Assembly (NCBI GenBank): GCA_003523055.1
Contig: DPHC01000001.1
Span: forward strand, 4,359-68,358
Reading direction: 5' to 3'
From: Dehalococcoidia bacterium
GTDB lineage: Bacteria; Chloroflexota; Dehalococcoidia; Lucifugimonadales; UBA3495
Length of the DNA: 64,000 nt
Every line of letters starts with the position of its first letter. The stretch's first letter is position 1. Positions 17,489 to 27,481 of this stretch are shown here, in pieces. The position numbers were made by a program, and so were the translations under genes. The notes beneath the pieces are model-generated. The model searched no databases. It saw only the letters and a program-made list of their open reading frames with translations, and was not told where the DNA came from.

Positions 17489-18634
17489 ATGAAATTATCA
17501 TGTTTACAGGAAAATTTAAGCAGAGGACTCGCAGTGGTTAGTAGAGCAGTAGCGACACGTTCTACTCTGCCGGTAACTCAGAATGTATTAATTAGTACAG
17601 ATCAGTCTATGTTAAAACTGTCAGCAACTAACTTAGAAATTGCTATAACTACATGGATTGGGGCTTCTATTGAAGAAGAAGGAGCGATAACTCTGCCTGC
17701 TAGGATATTAACAGAATTTGTAAACTCTTTGTCTGGAGACAAAATAGATTTGTCCTTACAAGAAGGAACCGGTGTATTGAATATTTCTTGTGGTAGGGCT
17801 GAAGCGCGTATAAACGGCATTGATGCCGACGAATTCCCTCCGATACCAACTGTTTTAGATGGAGTTAGGGCAGTTGTTAATGCAGGAGTGTTTAAAAAAG
17901 CGATCTCAAGGGTGGCCTTTGCAGCTGCGACAGAAGAATCTAGACCTGTTTTAACAGGTGTAGAACTGAAAATCGAATCTGATGATTTTAGCTTGGCTGC
18001 TGCAGATGGGTTCAGACTAGCTGTACAAAAAGACAAATTACTTCAGCAAATTGATGGAGAAATAGAAGTTATAATTCCAGCTCGGAGTTTAAGCGAGTTA
18101 AATCGATTAATAACTGACGACTCTGAAGAAATAGAAGTTGTTATGACGCCTACACGAGGACAAGCTTTATTCCGGTCTGGGCAGATAGAAATAGTTACTC
18201 AGTTATTACAGGGCACCTTCCCAAATTATCAGCAATTACTTCCAGATGAATATCAAACCAAGTCAGTGTTTGATTGTAATTCTCTTCAACGAGCTGTGCG
18301 CTCAGCTTCAATATTTGCTAGAGATGGAAGTAATATAGTTAGGGTGCATCTTGTGCCAGGATCTGGAGACGGAGATGAGGATAATGGAAAAGCGTTAATT
18401 TCAGCCCGTTCTGAAGAAGTAGGAGACAATGAAGATCAAGTGGATGCGGAGAGTATGGAAGGTGAAGAATCTAAAATTGCTTTCAATAGCAGGTACCTAC
18501 TAGATGTTTTATCTGTTTTAGAACGCGGAAATATTGTTCTTGAAACTACATCAGCTTCCAGTCCAGGAGTGTTTAAGCCAATAGAAGAAGATGGGTACAC
18601 TCATGTAGTCATGCCAATGTTTGTCCAGTGGTAG
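17489..18634 (+). CDS. dnaN: DNA polymerase III beta sliding clamp
   Basis: A 381-residue clamp that rings DNA and tethers Pol III and repair factors. Three tandem clamp domains are recognisable: MKLSCLQENLSRGLAVVSRA, domain 2 ATEESRPVLTGVELKIE, and the C-terminal HVVMPMFVQW that closes the protein-binding pocket. Domain 3 contains an acidic, poorly conserved insertion (about residues 290-325, rich in Asp/Glu/Gly) not found in E. coli. No dnaA or recF is adjacent, so this is not an origin-type cluster. It is divergent from AlaX. Confidence 0.96.
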   Translation: MKLSCLQENLSRGLAVVSRAVATRSTLPVTQNVLISTDQSMLKLSATNLEIAITTWIGASIEEEGAITLPARILTEFVNSLSGDKIDLSLQEGTGVLNISCGRAEARINGIDADEFPPIPTVLDGVRAVVNAGVFKKAISRVAFAAATEESRPVLTGVELKIESDDFSLAAADGFRLAVQKDKLLQQIDGEIEVIIPARSLSELNRLITDDSEEIEVVMTPTRGQALFRSGQIEIVTQLLQGTFPNYQQLLPDEYQTKSVFDCNSLQRAVRSASIFARDGSNIVRVHLVPGSGDGDEDNGKALISARSEEVGDNEDQVDAESMEGEESKIAFNSRYLLDVLSVLERGNIVLETTSASSPGVFKPIEEDGYTHVVMPMFVQW

Positions 18635-18735
18635 TAAGAAAACATTTTATCCTATTTGTAATACCTATATCAGAATAGAGAATTACTCCTTAATACCGCT
18701 AAACTGGAAGTTGTAACTATAGCAAACAAAAATTA

Positions 18736-18761
18736 ATAACTGTTATATTAGTAACAGTTAT
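18736..18761. repeat. Perfect 10-bp inverted repeat downstream of dnaN
   Basis: ATAACTGTTA (18736-18745) and TAACAGTTAT (18752-18761) flank a 6-nt spacer in the 236-nt gap between dnaN and the SulP gene. No U-tract follows directly. It may be a weak terminator for dnaN or an operator for the SulP gene; the rest of the gap shows nothing recognisable. Confidence 0.5.
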
Positions 18762-18870
18762 ATTATCCCTACTGTTGTTTTTTATCATTTTAATAATAAA
18801 AACTTCACTTGAACATATGCTAATAACAATTAAAGCTTATTTCAGGAGATAAGATTAGCATGTTTAAAAA

Positions 18871-20466
18871 GTGAGATTGAAAATATTATTTATGATTAAA
18901 ATGATCGATAAATTTGACTTAACAAAAAACCCGAAAGTAGATATTTTATCTGGTTTTACAGTTGCATTAGCATTAGTTCCTGAAGCAATAGCCTTTGCTT
19001 TTGTCGCGGGAGTGGAACCCTTAGTCGGTTTATATGCTGCATTTTTTATAGGAATTATCACTGCTGTATGCGGCGGAAGAAGTGGAATGATTTCCGGAGC
19101 TACAGGAGCAATGGCAGTAGTGATGGTGGGGCTGGTAGCTATACATGGGGCTCAATATCTTTTTGCTGCTGTAGTATTAACTGGTATTATACAAATTCTG
19201 GCAGGTTCCTTAAAATTAGGCAAATTTATTCATTTGGTGCCGTCTTCTGTTATGTTAGGGTTTGTAAACGGATTGGCTATTGTTATTTTCTTATCTCAAC
19301 TTGGTCAGTTTAAAACAAAAAATAGCTCTTCTACAACTCATCCTGAAACTAGTCATAGTGCTATAGATGTTATATTTAATGGAGGTTGGGTTGAAAATAA
19401 CCAGCTAGTGGTTATGGTGCTTCTAACTGTTTTAACAATGGGAATAATTATTTTTTTTCCTAAAATACCAACAATAAAGAAAATAAACTTGGGAAAACTT
19501 ATTCCCTCTCCTTTACTTTCTATAATCATTCTTTCAGGAATAGTAATAGGATTTAATATTGATACTACAACGGTCGGAGATTTAGCATCAGTTTCTGGAG
19601 GCCTGCCTAAATTTTCTATTCCTAATGTGCCTTTTAATATAGAAACTATTCTTGTGATACTTCCTTTTTCACTTACACTAGCAGGAATAGGCTTAATTGA
19701 AAGTTTACTAACTTTGACATTGATTGATGAAATTACTGACACTGAAGGTAATGCCAATAAAGAATGTGTTGGACAAGGATTAGGTAATTTAATCTGCGGA
19801 TTTTTTAGCGCAATGGGTGGATGCGCGATGATTGGTCAGTCAATGATAAATATCGGTTCTGGCGGAAGAGGTAGGCTCTCGGGAATCACGGCAGCGTTAG
19901 CACTACTGTCTTTCATTTTATTTTTGTCTAAATGGATTGAAATGATTCCGATTGCTGCATTAACAGGAATTATGATGATGGTCGTAATCAAAACTTTTGC
20001 TTGGACCTCTTTTAGGATTATAGGGAAAATTCCTAAATCAGACGCATTAATAATTGTTTTAGTTACAGTTGTTACTGTCGTTCAAGATTTAGCTATTGCA
20101 GTGATTGTAGGAGTAATTGTTTCCGGTTTGGTTTATTCTTGGAAGTCTGCACAAATTATTAGAGTTTCGATTGAAGATCCAGATGATGAAAATGTAAAAA
20201 CATATAATTTGCATGGAGCTTTGTTTTTTGGATCAGTTAATAATTTTAAGAAATTATTAAACCCAACTAATGACAAAGAGAATATCATTTATCTTGATTG
20301 TACTGATGCTTGGTTATGGGACCAATCTTCTATTGAAGCTATTAGTGCTCAAACAGAAAAATATAAAAGAGCTGGTAAAACATTAAATATTAAAAACTTG
20401 AGACCATATAGTTTAAAAGTTATTACTAAGGCTAACAAAATAATAAATGTGAACCTAGAACATTAA
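18871..20466 (+). CDS. SulP-family anion transporter with STAS domain
   Basis: A 531-residue transporter of the SulP/SLC26 family (sulfate, bicarbonate or dicarboxylate). The membrane part (about residues 15-430) opens with GFTVALALVPEAIAFAFVAG and contains GRSGMISGATGAMAVVM and VNGLAIVIFLSQLGQFK. The cytoplasmic STAS domain (about 450-531) carries YLDCTDAWLWDQSSIEA. The start is not certain: GTG at 18871 overlaps the TGA of a 4-codon leader, while ATG at 18892 or 18901 lacks a Shine-Dalgarno. The transported ion is not decidable. Confidence 0.88.
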   Translation: MRLKILFMIKMIDKFDLTKNPKVDILSGFTVALALVPEAIAFAFVAGVEPLVGLYAAFFIGIITAVCGGRSGMISGATGAMAVVMVGLVAIHGAQYLFAAVVLTGIIQILAGSLKLGKFIHLVPSSVMLGFVNGLAIVIFLSQLGQFKTKNSSSTTHPETSHSAIDVIFNGGWVENNQLVVMVLLTVLTMGIIIFFPKIPTIKKINLGKLIPSPLLSIIILSGIVIGFNIDTTTVGDLASVSGGLPKFSIPNVPFNIETILVILPFSLTLAGIGLIESLLTLTLIDEITDTEGNANKECVGQGLGNLICGFFSAMGGCAMIGQSMINIGSGGRGRLSGITAALALLSFILFLSKWIEMIPIAALTGIMMMVVIKTFAWTSFRIIGKIPKSDALIIVLVTVVTVVQDLAIAVIVGVIVSGLVYSWKSAQIIRVSIEDPDDENVKTYNLHGALFFGSVNNFKKLLNPTNDKENIIYLDCTDAWLWDQSSIEAISAQTEKYKRAGKTLNIKNLRPYSLKVITKANKIINVNLEH

Positions 20467-20500
20467 ATTGTTTTTACTATTATTTTCCCTGTGGTAATGG

Positions 20501-21625
20501 TTACTCTAGGAAAGATTTAGCGTTTTTACTAGCAATGCTTTCAGCAGTTGTAGGTGTTAATTGGCCTAATACAGATCGATAATAAGTTACTATTTCATAG
20601 ATCATTTCATGCCTGTTTCCAGTACCAATATCTGTGCCGAACATAAAACGGTCCGGGAATTTTTCAAATAATAATCGCCAATCTTCTTTTAAGATCCCAT
20701 TTTCGTGAGTAAGGGATTGTTCTTCCATTGAGAATCCTCTAGGGAATAATGGATTACGGCAAGATATATCTGCATACAAATTAGGATTGTTTTCAAGCAT
20801 AGCGCCTACTACTGCTGCTGATGCATCTCCCATGTGGGCCCATATTACATCTGTAGTTGGGTTTTGCTGTAACGCACTTTCTAACTCGTTACTAAATTCA
20901 CGTTCAATATGGACTATTATAGGACTGTTTTGTTCACCTGCTAATTTAAAAAATTGCATTGCTTCAGGGCCATCTACTGGGTTTTGGTCTCCATTTACAG
21001 GAGAGTTTATAAAACTCTGATGCCGGAATGATATTTCTCCTATCCCGTCTGGTATTCCAGTATCCAACTGCTTCTCTAATATATTCACCATTTTGCTATT
21101 CAACAATAATTCTTTTGTAATTGGATCTCTACGAACTTGAGGGAAAATTGACACAAAGCTGCTATTCTGTTGTTTTAAAGGAAGCAATTTTTCAAATTTA
21201 CCAAACACCATAACTTTTGAGATTCCTGCATCGGATAGTTGTTTAAACAGAACTTCAGGTTCTATCGAAGATGGTAAATGGAGATGAGCATCTATTAGTG
21301 GAGCTGTTAGTGCGGAAAAAACAGGAGTAGGAGTTTGAGTCGGCAGAGCTTTAGTTTTATTTTTGTTTTTTTTGTTAGTTGACTTTATAGGTTCTTTATG
21401 GGATGCAGGCGTTTTAGTTTTGTTTAGACTTGGTTTTGTTGAAATGGGTTGCACGGAATCACTTTTTGTTGCGCCTAAAGAAACGGGGTTGGCATTTTTG
21501 GGATTTGAAGAATCTATTTGGGCAGTGTCTAAGTTATTTGAGCATGATAATACTGAAACCAGTAATACAATGACTGTAGTAAAAGTAAATATTTTGAACA
21601 TGTTCACTGATGACATGCGGTACAT
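20501..21625 (-). CDS. Lipoprotein amidohydrolase (TIM barrel)
   Basis: A 374-residue surface-anchored protein. An N-terminal hydrophobic segment ends in the lipobox VLSC (Cys28), followed by about 75 residues of Ser/Thr/Pro/Lys-rich linker, then an amidohydrolase-2-type barrel starting LIDAHLHLPS. Metal-site features include the HxH of DAHLHL, IIVHIEREF, IWAHMGDA and FMFGTDIGTG. Such barrels hydrolyse or decarboxylate small organic acids; here the reaction would occur outside the cytoplasm. The start is uncertain, with ATGs at 21625, 21616 and 21601 and no clear Shine-Dalgarno sequence. Confidence 0.8.
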   Translation of the reverse strand: MYRMSSVNMFKIFTFTTVIVLLVSVLSCSNNLDTAQIDSSNPKNANPVSLGATKSDSVQPISTKPSLNKTKTPASHKEPIKSTNKKNKNKTKALPTQTPTPVFSALTAPLIDAHLHLPSSIEPEVLFKQLSDAGISKVMVFGKFEKLLPLKQQNSSFVSIFPQVRRDPITKELLLNSKMVNILEKQLDTGIPDGIGEISFRHQSFINSPVNGDQNPVDGPEAMQFFKLAGEQNSPIIVHIEREFSNELESALQQNPTTDVIWAHMGDASAAVVGAMLENNPNLYADISCRNPLFPRGFSMEEQSLTHENGILKEDWRLLFEKFPDRFMFGTDIGTGNRHEMIYEIVTYYRSVLGQLTPTTAESIASKNAKSFLE

Positions 21626-21836
21626 ACTAACTTTAATTTCATTTAATTGATACCTTTGTGGTAGATCAGCATGTATTTTTAATTAACATAATTTACTACG
21701 GTTTACATAATAAACATGAATACTTATTAATGATTTCGTAGTAATAATAGTAATTACGCTATTTTTTCGTTTACTTATTGAATATTACGTTAGATAATAG
21801 TACTGGTATTAAATAACACTTCTAATGGAGGTATGT

Positions 21837-22484
21837 ATGAATTCATACACTGCTAATAAAGTCGGAGGCTTATGCCTCATAATAGGCCCTGCGTTGGCTA
21901 CATTGATGTACATCTTAAGTACTTTTGTATTCTCGACAGGAGCTGGAATAGATCCCTCAGATTTTCAAGGTTTAGCTAATGCTGGTGCAAGCGCCCCAGC
22001 TTACGAACGGTTACTTATTTTGCTAATACCACTGGCATTGTTTTGTGCTTTGAATGGTTTCGCGGTTCTTCAAAGTATATGTAAGGCTGATGGAAATGGT
22101 GATGGTCTTACTAGATTAGGGCTCATATTAGCTGCAACAAATTTTCTAGGTATATTCATAGCTGTCGGAGCAACGCAAGCAGCAGCATGGGTTGGTCCAA
22201 ATGCAGATTTAGTTGCTATGACTAACGCTATAACTACTGTAGGTGGATTCATAGGTTCAATAGGTATAGCATTGTTCGCCCTTGGTATTTCTACTAGACA
22301 AGAATTTAATAAAATGCTCTCGCTGATAGTTGCGGCTCTTTTCGCAATTAGCGCTATAGTAACTTTGGTTGCAATAACCGATACAAGTTTATGGCAAATG
22401 GCTGGAGCTTACTTTGGATTAACGTATATTGTAATCTCTGCTTGGTCTATTCATTTGGGCTTAGTAATACGTAATCAGAGTTAA
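21837..22484 (+). CDS. Six-TM membrane protein, unknown function
   Basis: A 215-residue integral membrane protein with about six hydrophobic helices (residues 5-30, 50-70, 88-110, 125-145, 155-178, 185-208) and almost no soluble part. The ATG at 21837 is chosen because GGAGG (21827-21831) lies 5 nt upstream; the ORF also has an earlier in-frame ATG at 21825 inside this RBS. I do not recognise the family. The gene is single, with a 211-nt upstream gap in which I see no other gene. Confidence 0.7.
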   Translation: MNSYTANKVGGLCLIIGPALATLMYILSTFVFSTGAGIDPSDFQGLANAGASAPAYERLLILLIPLALFCALNGFAVLQSICKADGNGDGLTRLGLILAATNFLGIFIAVGATQAAAWVGPNADLVAMTNAITTVGGFIGSIGIALFALGISTRQEFNKMLSLIVAALFAISAIVTLVAITDTSLWQMAGAYFGLTYIVISAWSIHLGLVIRNQS

Positions 22485-22508
22485 GTTTTAATGTGTGGCT
22501 TGAAATAA

Positions 22509-23012
22509 TTAAAAGTCGTAACTTGCGCACAATTGGCAAGCAGATTCTGGAATCAGTCCGGCCTTCATAAGCAGTTTGAAGACCTTACAAGCAAAGCAAT
22601 ATCCAAGAGCTGATTCCAGAAATGCGAATATAGAAAGAACAGCCAGTAACAATACTGCTATGTACGGATTACCTAGCAGTATGCTTGCTATTGTCAAAAA
22701 AGATATTATAAAACCTATAAGTTGAGCGAACCTTTTTGGCGGTCCGGGAACATATTTTTCATTGAAATGTGTTTTAGGTACTATTATTTTGGTGACTATT
22801 AAAGCTAACGGGCTAATGGTTGCCCCAAAACAGACTCGTGCGAAGAATCCGTAACATAATGAACCTAAAGTAAAATACATGATGTTATTGTCAGCTGTAA
22901 TTAAAATTATCGAGCACAAGGACATAAATAAGACTCCAGCTCCAACGAACCGTGCAGCCACGTCGTTTATAAGTTCTGGAAAAGGGAAGAATTTTTTTAT
23001 TGTTTTATGCAT
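22509..23012 (-). CDS. DUF4395 family membrane protein
   Basis: A 167-residue protein matching DUF4395: PELINDVAARFVGAG at the N-terminus, GATISPLALI, YVPGPPKRFAQLIGF in the middle, and the C-terminal FLESALGYCFACKVFKLLMK with a CxxC pair, then GLIPESACQLC. About four TM helices are visible. The family often neighbours thioredoxin-like or rhodanese genes, suggesting a redox link, but none is adjacent here. Function is not established. Confidence 0.85.
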   Translation of the reverse strand: MHKTIKKFFPFPELINDVAARFVGAGVLFMSLCSIILITADNNIMYFTLGSLCYGFFARVCFGATISPLALIVTKIIVPKTHFNEKYVPGPPKRFAQLIGFIISFLTIASILLGNPYIAVLLLAVLSIFAFLESALGYCFACKVFKLLMKAGLIPESACQLCASYDF

Positions 23013-23204
23013 TTAAAACTCCATTGGAAGCGTTTTGTAGTGTTTTTTGTAAATTCCGGTCATGGAGACAAGTATATGTTACTACGAACTGCGGATTTTT
23101 CCAGCTTATTGCATTTATGAGAAATCAGGCCACATGTTCAAATTACTGATATATATGTTCTTGATATAATCTACCAAAATATCTAACTAAAGAGAGTAAT
23201 ATTA

Positions 23205-23861
23205 ATGACTCAAGAGGATCTGTTAAAAACAAAAAAAACCAATGTTATTCGTAACCCGGCACGAGCTTCTTACGATAGAATAACTGCATATGAAATTATA
23301 GATAGCACTCCTATGTGCCATGTTTCATACATTATTGATGGAGAACCTTATATAACCCCAACTTTTCAATGGAGAGAGTCTGACACTATTTTTTGGCACG
23401 GATCTTCAGCTAGCCGTTTTTTACGAGAATCCCGTTCTAATAAAGTATCAATGAATGTTATGCTTTTTGATGGATTAGTTATGGCTAGGTCTGGATTGCA
23501 TCATTCCGCGAATTATAGATCTGTCACTCTATTTGGAACCGCTATTCAGGTAGCAGACGATGAAAAAACACAGGCGTTGAAAAACTTCGTGGATAATTTA
23601 ATACCAGGACGATGGGATACTTTGAGAACCATGAGAGACCAGGAAGTTAAAGCTACTATGATCTTAAAAATGCCTATATCTGAGGCATCAGTAAAAATTC
23701 GAACAGGCGGCCCTGTAGATGATGAAGAGGATTACTTGTTACCAATATGGGCAGGTGTTATTCCAGTAAAGCAAGTTATTGGCAGGCCTGAATCAGACCC
23801 TAAAAATTTACAAAATATAGATATGCCAGATCATATAAAAAATTTTAAATTTGGTAATTGA
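23205..23861 (+). CDS. Pyridoxamine-5'-phosphate-oxidase-like FMN protein
   Basis: A 218-residue split-barrel flavin-binding protein. The region STPMCHVSYIIDGEPYITPT, then FWHGSSASRFLRES and GLVMARSGLHHSANYRSV, matches the PNPOx-like/nitroreductase-resistance (NimA-like) group that binds FMN or other flavins. GTAIQVADDEKTQAL and the later GRWDTLR motif are typical of the longer members. It is monocistronic. The likely role is a flavin-dependent reductase; the substrate is unknown. Confidence 0.85.
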   Translation: MTQEDLLKTKKTNVIRNPARASYDRITAYEIIDSTPMCHVSYIIDGEPYITPTFQWRESDTIFWHGSSASRFLRESRSNKVSMNVMLFDGLVMARSGLHHSANYRSVTLFGTAIQVADDEKTQALKNFVDNLIPGRWDTLRTMRDQEVKATMILKMPISEASVKIRTGGPVDDEEDYLLPIWAGVIPVKQVIGRPESDPKNLQNIDMPDHIKNFKFGN

Positions 23862-24066
23862 TTTTTTGTGTTGGTGTCGAAATGATTAAATGTTGGTACA
23901 GATTTAGGTAGTTAAATATAACAATATTGCATACATATAATCGGTTTGCAAAAAAAGTAACTGGAAGATCTCTGTTGATTGATGGCCACCTTATGGTCTA
24001 AGAATGCACTTTTAGTATCAACAAGAAGTAATGAACTTGCTTATTAATAAGGTGTACAACCAAGTA

Positions 24067-24810
24067 TTAGGCGATTGCTATGATTGAAATGCTCATTACC
24101 GATGCCATCCAAGCTTGGTCGTCATTTGGTTTGTATGTTTCTTCAGAAATGACATCAACTTTGGTGAATCCTGCATCATATATTTTCTGTACATAGGTTG
24201 ATTTGATTTCAGCTCCAGATACGCAGTGACACCAATTTTCATCAGTCAGTGCTTCCTCTGGAAGCGCATTTGTGATCACAATGTCACATATATGAAATCT
24301 TCCACCAGGCCTCAATATTCGATGCGCTTCTTTAAATACTGATGATTTGTCTGGAGTTAAATTTATCACACAGTTTGATATGATAACGTCTTTTGAATTG
24401 CTAGCTAGGCCAGTTTTACTGATCAGGGCTTGTTTGAAACTAACATTATCCAAGCCTAGTTTTTCTTTGTTTGAATTCGCTAATGCCAACATAGCTGGTG
24501 TCATATCTATTCCGATGACTGATCCCGAGGAACCTACAGCTTTTGCAGCTATAAAACAGTCTATGCCTCCTCCACTGCCAAAATCTACGACATTATCTCC
24601 AGGTTGTAATACCCCGATAATATTGGGATTACCGCAGCCAGCTGAGGCGCCAACTACTGTCTCAGGTAGGCCTGTGATTTGATCCTCAGAATATCCTGGG
24701 GAACATTCTGCAAATCCAGAATTTGGAGTGCAGCAAGCTGATGCAGTTTCTGCCAAATCAGTATAACGTTGTTGTACATTAAGTATGATTCTATTAGATT
24801 CAGTTTCCAT
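24067..24810 (-). CDS. arsM: Arsenite methyltransferase
   Basis: A 247-residue SAM-dependent methyltransferase that methylates As(III). The SAM site is VVDFGSGGGIDCFIAAKAVG followed by GIDMTPAML. ArsM cysteines are in place: SAGCGNP, ISNCVINLTPDKSS and NWCHCVSGAEIKS; a CC pair sits near residue 26. The gene follows an acyl-CoA-dehydrogenase-like monooxygenase by 14 nt, so the two are probably co-transcribed. No arsR or arsenic pump is seen. Confidence 0.9.
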   Translation of the reverse strand: METESNRIILNVQQRYTDLAETASACCTPNSGFAECSPGYSEDQITGLPETVVGASAGCGNPNIIGVLQPGDNVVDFGSGGGIDCFIAAKAVGSSGSVIGIDMTPAMLALANSNKEKLGLDNVSFKQALISKTGLASNSKDVIISNCVINLTPDKSSVFKEAHRILRPGGRFHICDIVITNALPEEALTDENWCHCVSGAEIKSTYVQKIYDAGFTKVDVISEETYKPNDDQAWMASVMSISIIAIA

Positions 24811-24824
24811 AATAACCTCAGTTT

Positions 24825-25976
24825 TTATTTGGATTTGACTCCCATCGGATCAGCATCTTCTACATCTAGTATGAAATTAGCATAATTTTCATAAGATGAT
24901 TGATTTGACATCATATGTTGGGCACAAGCGCAGGCGTCTCTGTAGTATTTTTGTAAATTGTTATTAAGGTAAATCGCTTCGCCGCCTCCATATTTAAAGG
25001 CCATATGTGTGATTTCTTCCGCTATTTCACTTGCATAGACACCAGATGTTCTCATTTCACTTTGTATGAGTGGAGGAGGAACTATACCTTGTTCTGCATA
25101 TTCCCATCCTTTCAAATGTGATTCTTTGACAAGGGCTCTAGCAGCGGAGAGTTTAATTTTTGATAACCCTAGATCTTTTTTAAAATACCCTCTATCAGAT
25201 ACTGGTAGTAAATCGGAATTATAACCCCGAAGTTTTGTTTTTGACATCTCTGTAATTGTTTCTAATGAACGTTTTGCTATTCCTAAGCATACTGCTGCGT
25301 GGTCCATCGTTACAAAACCTGGTCTTCCCAAGTAATTCATGGGTCCTCCCCTTAAAGGGATTTGGTTGTTCAGTTCGAAAGTGAAATTTTTTGGAACAAA
25401 TAATTCATTTGCTGTGTAACTGCAACTTCCGGTACCTTTTAATCCCATAACTTGCCAGTTGTCGTGGATTTCAAGAGCGGTTGCAAGCATGCACGCAATC
25501 CTGGGAGGCTCATTTTCGATTGTGAAACCTCCTGACACCCATACACTTTGACTGATGCCACTAGCATAAGACCAAGTACCAGAAAGTATATATCCTCCGT
25601 CAGTCGGTACTGCTTTCCCTGAAGGGCTTGGAACACTGGCCGCTAATGGTATTTCCTGATTTTTAAATATTACATCTATAGCTGATTTTTCTAAAAAAGA
25701 TCCAGGTCTTCCGATAGCGCTGTTACCGATCATGGTATTCCAACCTATAGATCCGTCTATCCTGCTGAGTTCTTCTATTGCATCCATATAGGTTACTATA
25801 TCTGTATCTAAGCCACCCAAATCTGCACTTAATTTCATTGTGAAAAGTCCAGTTTGTTTAAGAATTTGAACTATTTCGTCAGGCAATCTCCGGAGTTCTT
25901 CTGATTTTGAACTATATTGTTCTAAACTTCCGGATATTTTTTCAATACGGTTAAGAATTTCTGTGCGGTTTGACAT
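24825..25976 (-). CDS. Acyl-CoA-dehydrogenase-fold flavin monooxygenase
   Basis: A 383-residue protein of the acyl-CoA dehydrogenase fold. Visible are the N-terminal helical domain (LRRLPDEIVQILKQTGLF), the flavin-binding middle domain (SYASGISQSVWVSGGF, QVMGLKGTGSCSYTANELFV) and the C-terminal four-helix bundle. It resembles two-component flavin monooxygenases (HpaB/DszC/HsaA-like) more than beta-oxidation dehydrogenases, as no catalytic Glu is obvious. This family is strongly expanded in SAR202. The ATG at 25976 is preferred because AGGGA lies 9 nt upstream. It precedes arsM. Confidence 0.82.
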   Translation of the reverse strand: MSNRTEILNRIEKISGSLEQYSSKSEELRRLPDEIVQILKQTGLFTMKLSADLGGLDTDIVTYMDAIEELSRIDGSIGWNTMIGNSAIGRPGSFLEKSAIDVIFKNQEIPLAASVPSPSGKAVPTDGGYILSGTWSYASGISQSVWVSGGFTIENEPPRIACMLATALEIHDNWQVMGLKGTGSCSYTANELFVPKNFTFELNNQIPLRGGPMNYLGRPGFVTMDHAAVCLGIAKRSLETITEMSKTKLRGYNSDLLPVSDRGYFKKDLGLSKIKLSAARALVKESHLKGWEYAEQGIVPPPLIQSEMRTSGVYASEIAEEITHMAFKYGGGEAIYLNNNLQKYYRDACACAQHMMSNQSSYENYANFILDVEDADPMGVKSK

Positions 25977-26049
25977 AGTAATCATTCCCTAGTTATTTTT
26001 GGTACACATATAACAGGTTGGATTTCAACTTACATGATTATATCAGTGT

Positions 26050-27348
26050 TTAATCTGCAATAGCACTTAGGTTTATATCTTTATCCCAGTCAGGTATTAA
26101 AGAACCTTTAGTAGCGGACATTGAATAAAGTATAATTGCACCTATAAGGCTTGTTCCTCCTGCAAAGTAAATTGTTATCACGTGTGAACTGGTTAAATCA
26201 AATAAAGGACCACCGATATATCCTCCTACAGCCATTCCGAGGCCAGCGCCCAATATTTGCCATCCATATGTTCTTCCAAAAGACCCTCTGCCGTAATATT
26301 GTCGGTTAATAACTGCAAATGCAGAACCTTCTCCACCGTATCCGAATCCCCATATAATAGAAAATAATATGAAGTGCCATGATTCGGTAGACCATAATAA
26401 GCCAAATATTGGTAAAGCTTGCCATAGGAACATTATAATCATAGTTCTCCTGGCTCCAAATTTTTCAGCAATGGCCGGAGTTATGAATCTTGTTATTCCA
26501 CTGATCGTAAAAAACAGGAATGCTCCTTGCCCTGCAGTGGAGTATGAAACCCCCGCTGTAATTGCGATAGGTATGAATTGCATCATGATTACTGAATGGC
26601 TAACGCATCCTAAGTGATGTACAGCTACGAGTTTCCAAAATTCCGGAGTTGTCCTTACTGCTTTAGCATGAGCTTTTTGAAGAGCGATTTCTAAAAGAGT
26701 ATTAGTTTTTGCCTTTGCTTCTACTGCTGCAGGGACTGTTAATATTTCACTTCCAAAAGGCAATTTCCCAATGGATTGAGGAGTGCTTTTGTAAAGTATT
26801 AATAACAAAAACATGCATGCACTACCACCAATGCTTAGAATCCAAAAAGTGTTTTGAATGCCCCAGATTGGTAGTGCAGACGTGAGTGCTAACGTAGTAA
26901 GCCCAGGGCCGAAACCTTGGGATGCCTGTACTATTCCTACAGCTATGCCGAGTTTTTTATCAAACCAGTATGAAATTGTTGTGATTAAGGATATGTTTAG
27001 GCACGCATGCGTGATGCCCATGAATATTCCAAATGCTATCCATATATGCCAAACTTCTGTGGAAATTGCAGTTATTATGGATCCTATTAAAAATGCAATG
27101 ATGCTTATTAGTATTAAATATCTACCGCCATATTTGTCGTTTAACATGCCTACATATGGAGACAATAAGGCTCCAAAAATAGCAGATATAGCATAGGCGG
27201 CTAATATTGAAGAGTGATTCCACCCGTATTTGTTTTCCAGAGGATTTATTAATGCTCCAAAAGCTTGATTTAAAGTACCGCCAAACAGATATAACAGCAC
27301 TGATATACCTACTATCACCCATCCATAATGAATTTTAGTGTTTAACAT
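26050..27348 (-). CDS. MFS transporter, OFA/monocarboxylate-like
   Basis: A 432-residue major facilitator with 12 predicted TM helices. It starts KIHYGWVIVGISVLLYLFGG and has NKYGWNHSSILAAYAISAIF, then GMLNDKYGGRYLI between TM2 and TM3. These features, with RQYYGRGSFGRTYGWQIL in the second half, are typical of the oxalate/formate antiporter branch. The substrate is unknown but is probably a carboxylate. It is upstream of the flavin monooxygenase (64-nt gap) on the same strand, which could mean uptake of that enzyme's substrate. Confidence 0.85.
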   Translation of the reverse strand: MLNTKIHYGWVIVGISVLLYLFGGTLNQAFGALINPLENKYGWNHSSILAAYAISAIFGALLSPYVGMLNDKYGGRYLILISIIAFLIGSIITAISTEVWHIWIAFGIFMGITHACLNISLITTISYWFDKKLGIAVGIVQASQGFGPGLTTLALTSALPIWGIQNTFWILSIGGSACMFLLLILYKSTPQSIGKLPFGSEILTVPAAVEAKAKTNTLLEIALQKAHAKAVRTTPEFWKLVAVHHLGCVSHSVIMMQFIPIAITAGVSYSTAGQGAFLFFTISGITRFITPAIAEKFGARRTMIIMFLWQALPIFGLLWSTESWHFILFSIIWGFGYGGEGSAFAVINRQYYGRGSFGRTYGWQILGAGLGMAVGGYIGGPLFDLTSSHVITIYFAGGTSLIGAIILYSMSATKGSLIPDWDKDINLSAIAD

Positions 27349-27481
27349 TCAAGACCTGAATTGTTGCGATATTTTGTGTAGTTGGAGCCTATCAAGAGAG
27401 CTTTCATTTCGTGTACACTATACACCCAAATATACATTATAGTAATCTATGAATTTAGCAGTTTTAGGGAGTAAAAACAAA

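Noticed and set aside
24036..24052. CTTATTAATAAG palindrome in the gap before arsM
   Set aside because: A 12-nt AT-rich palindrome is expected by chance in this base composition; no paired signal was found.
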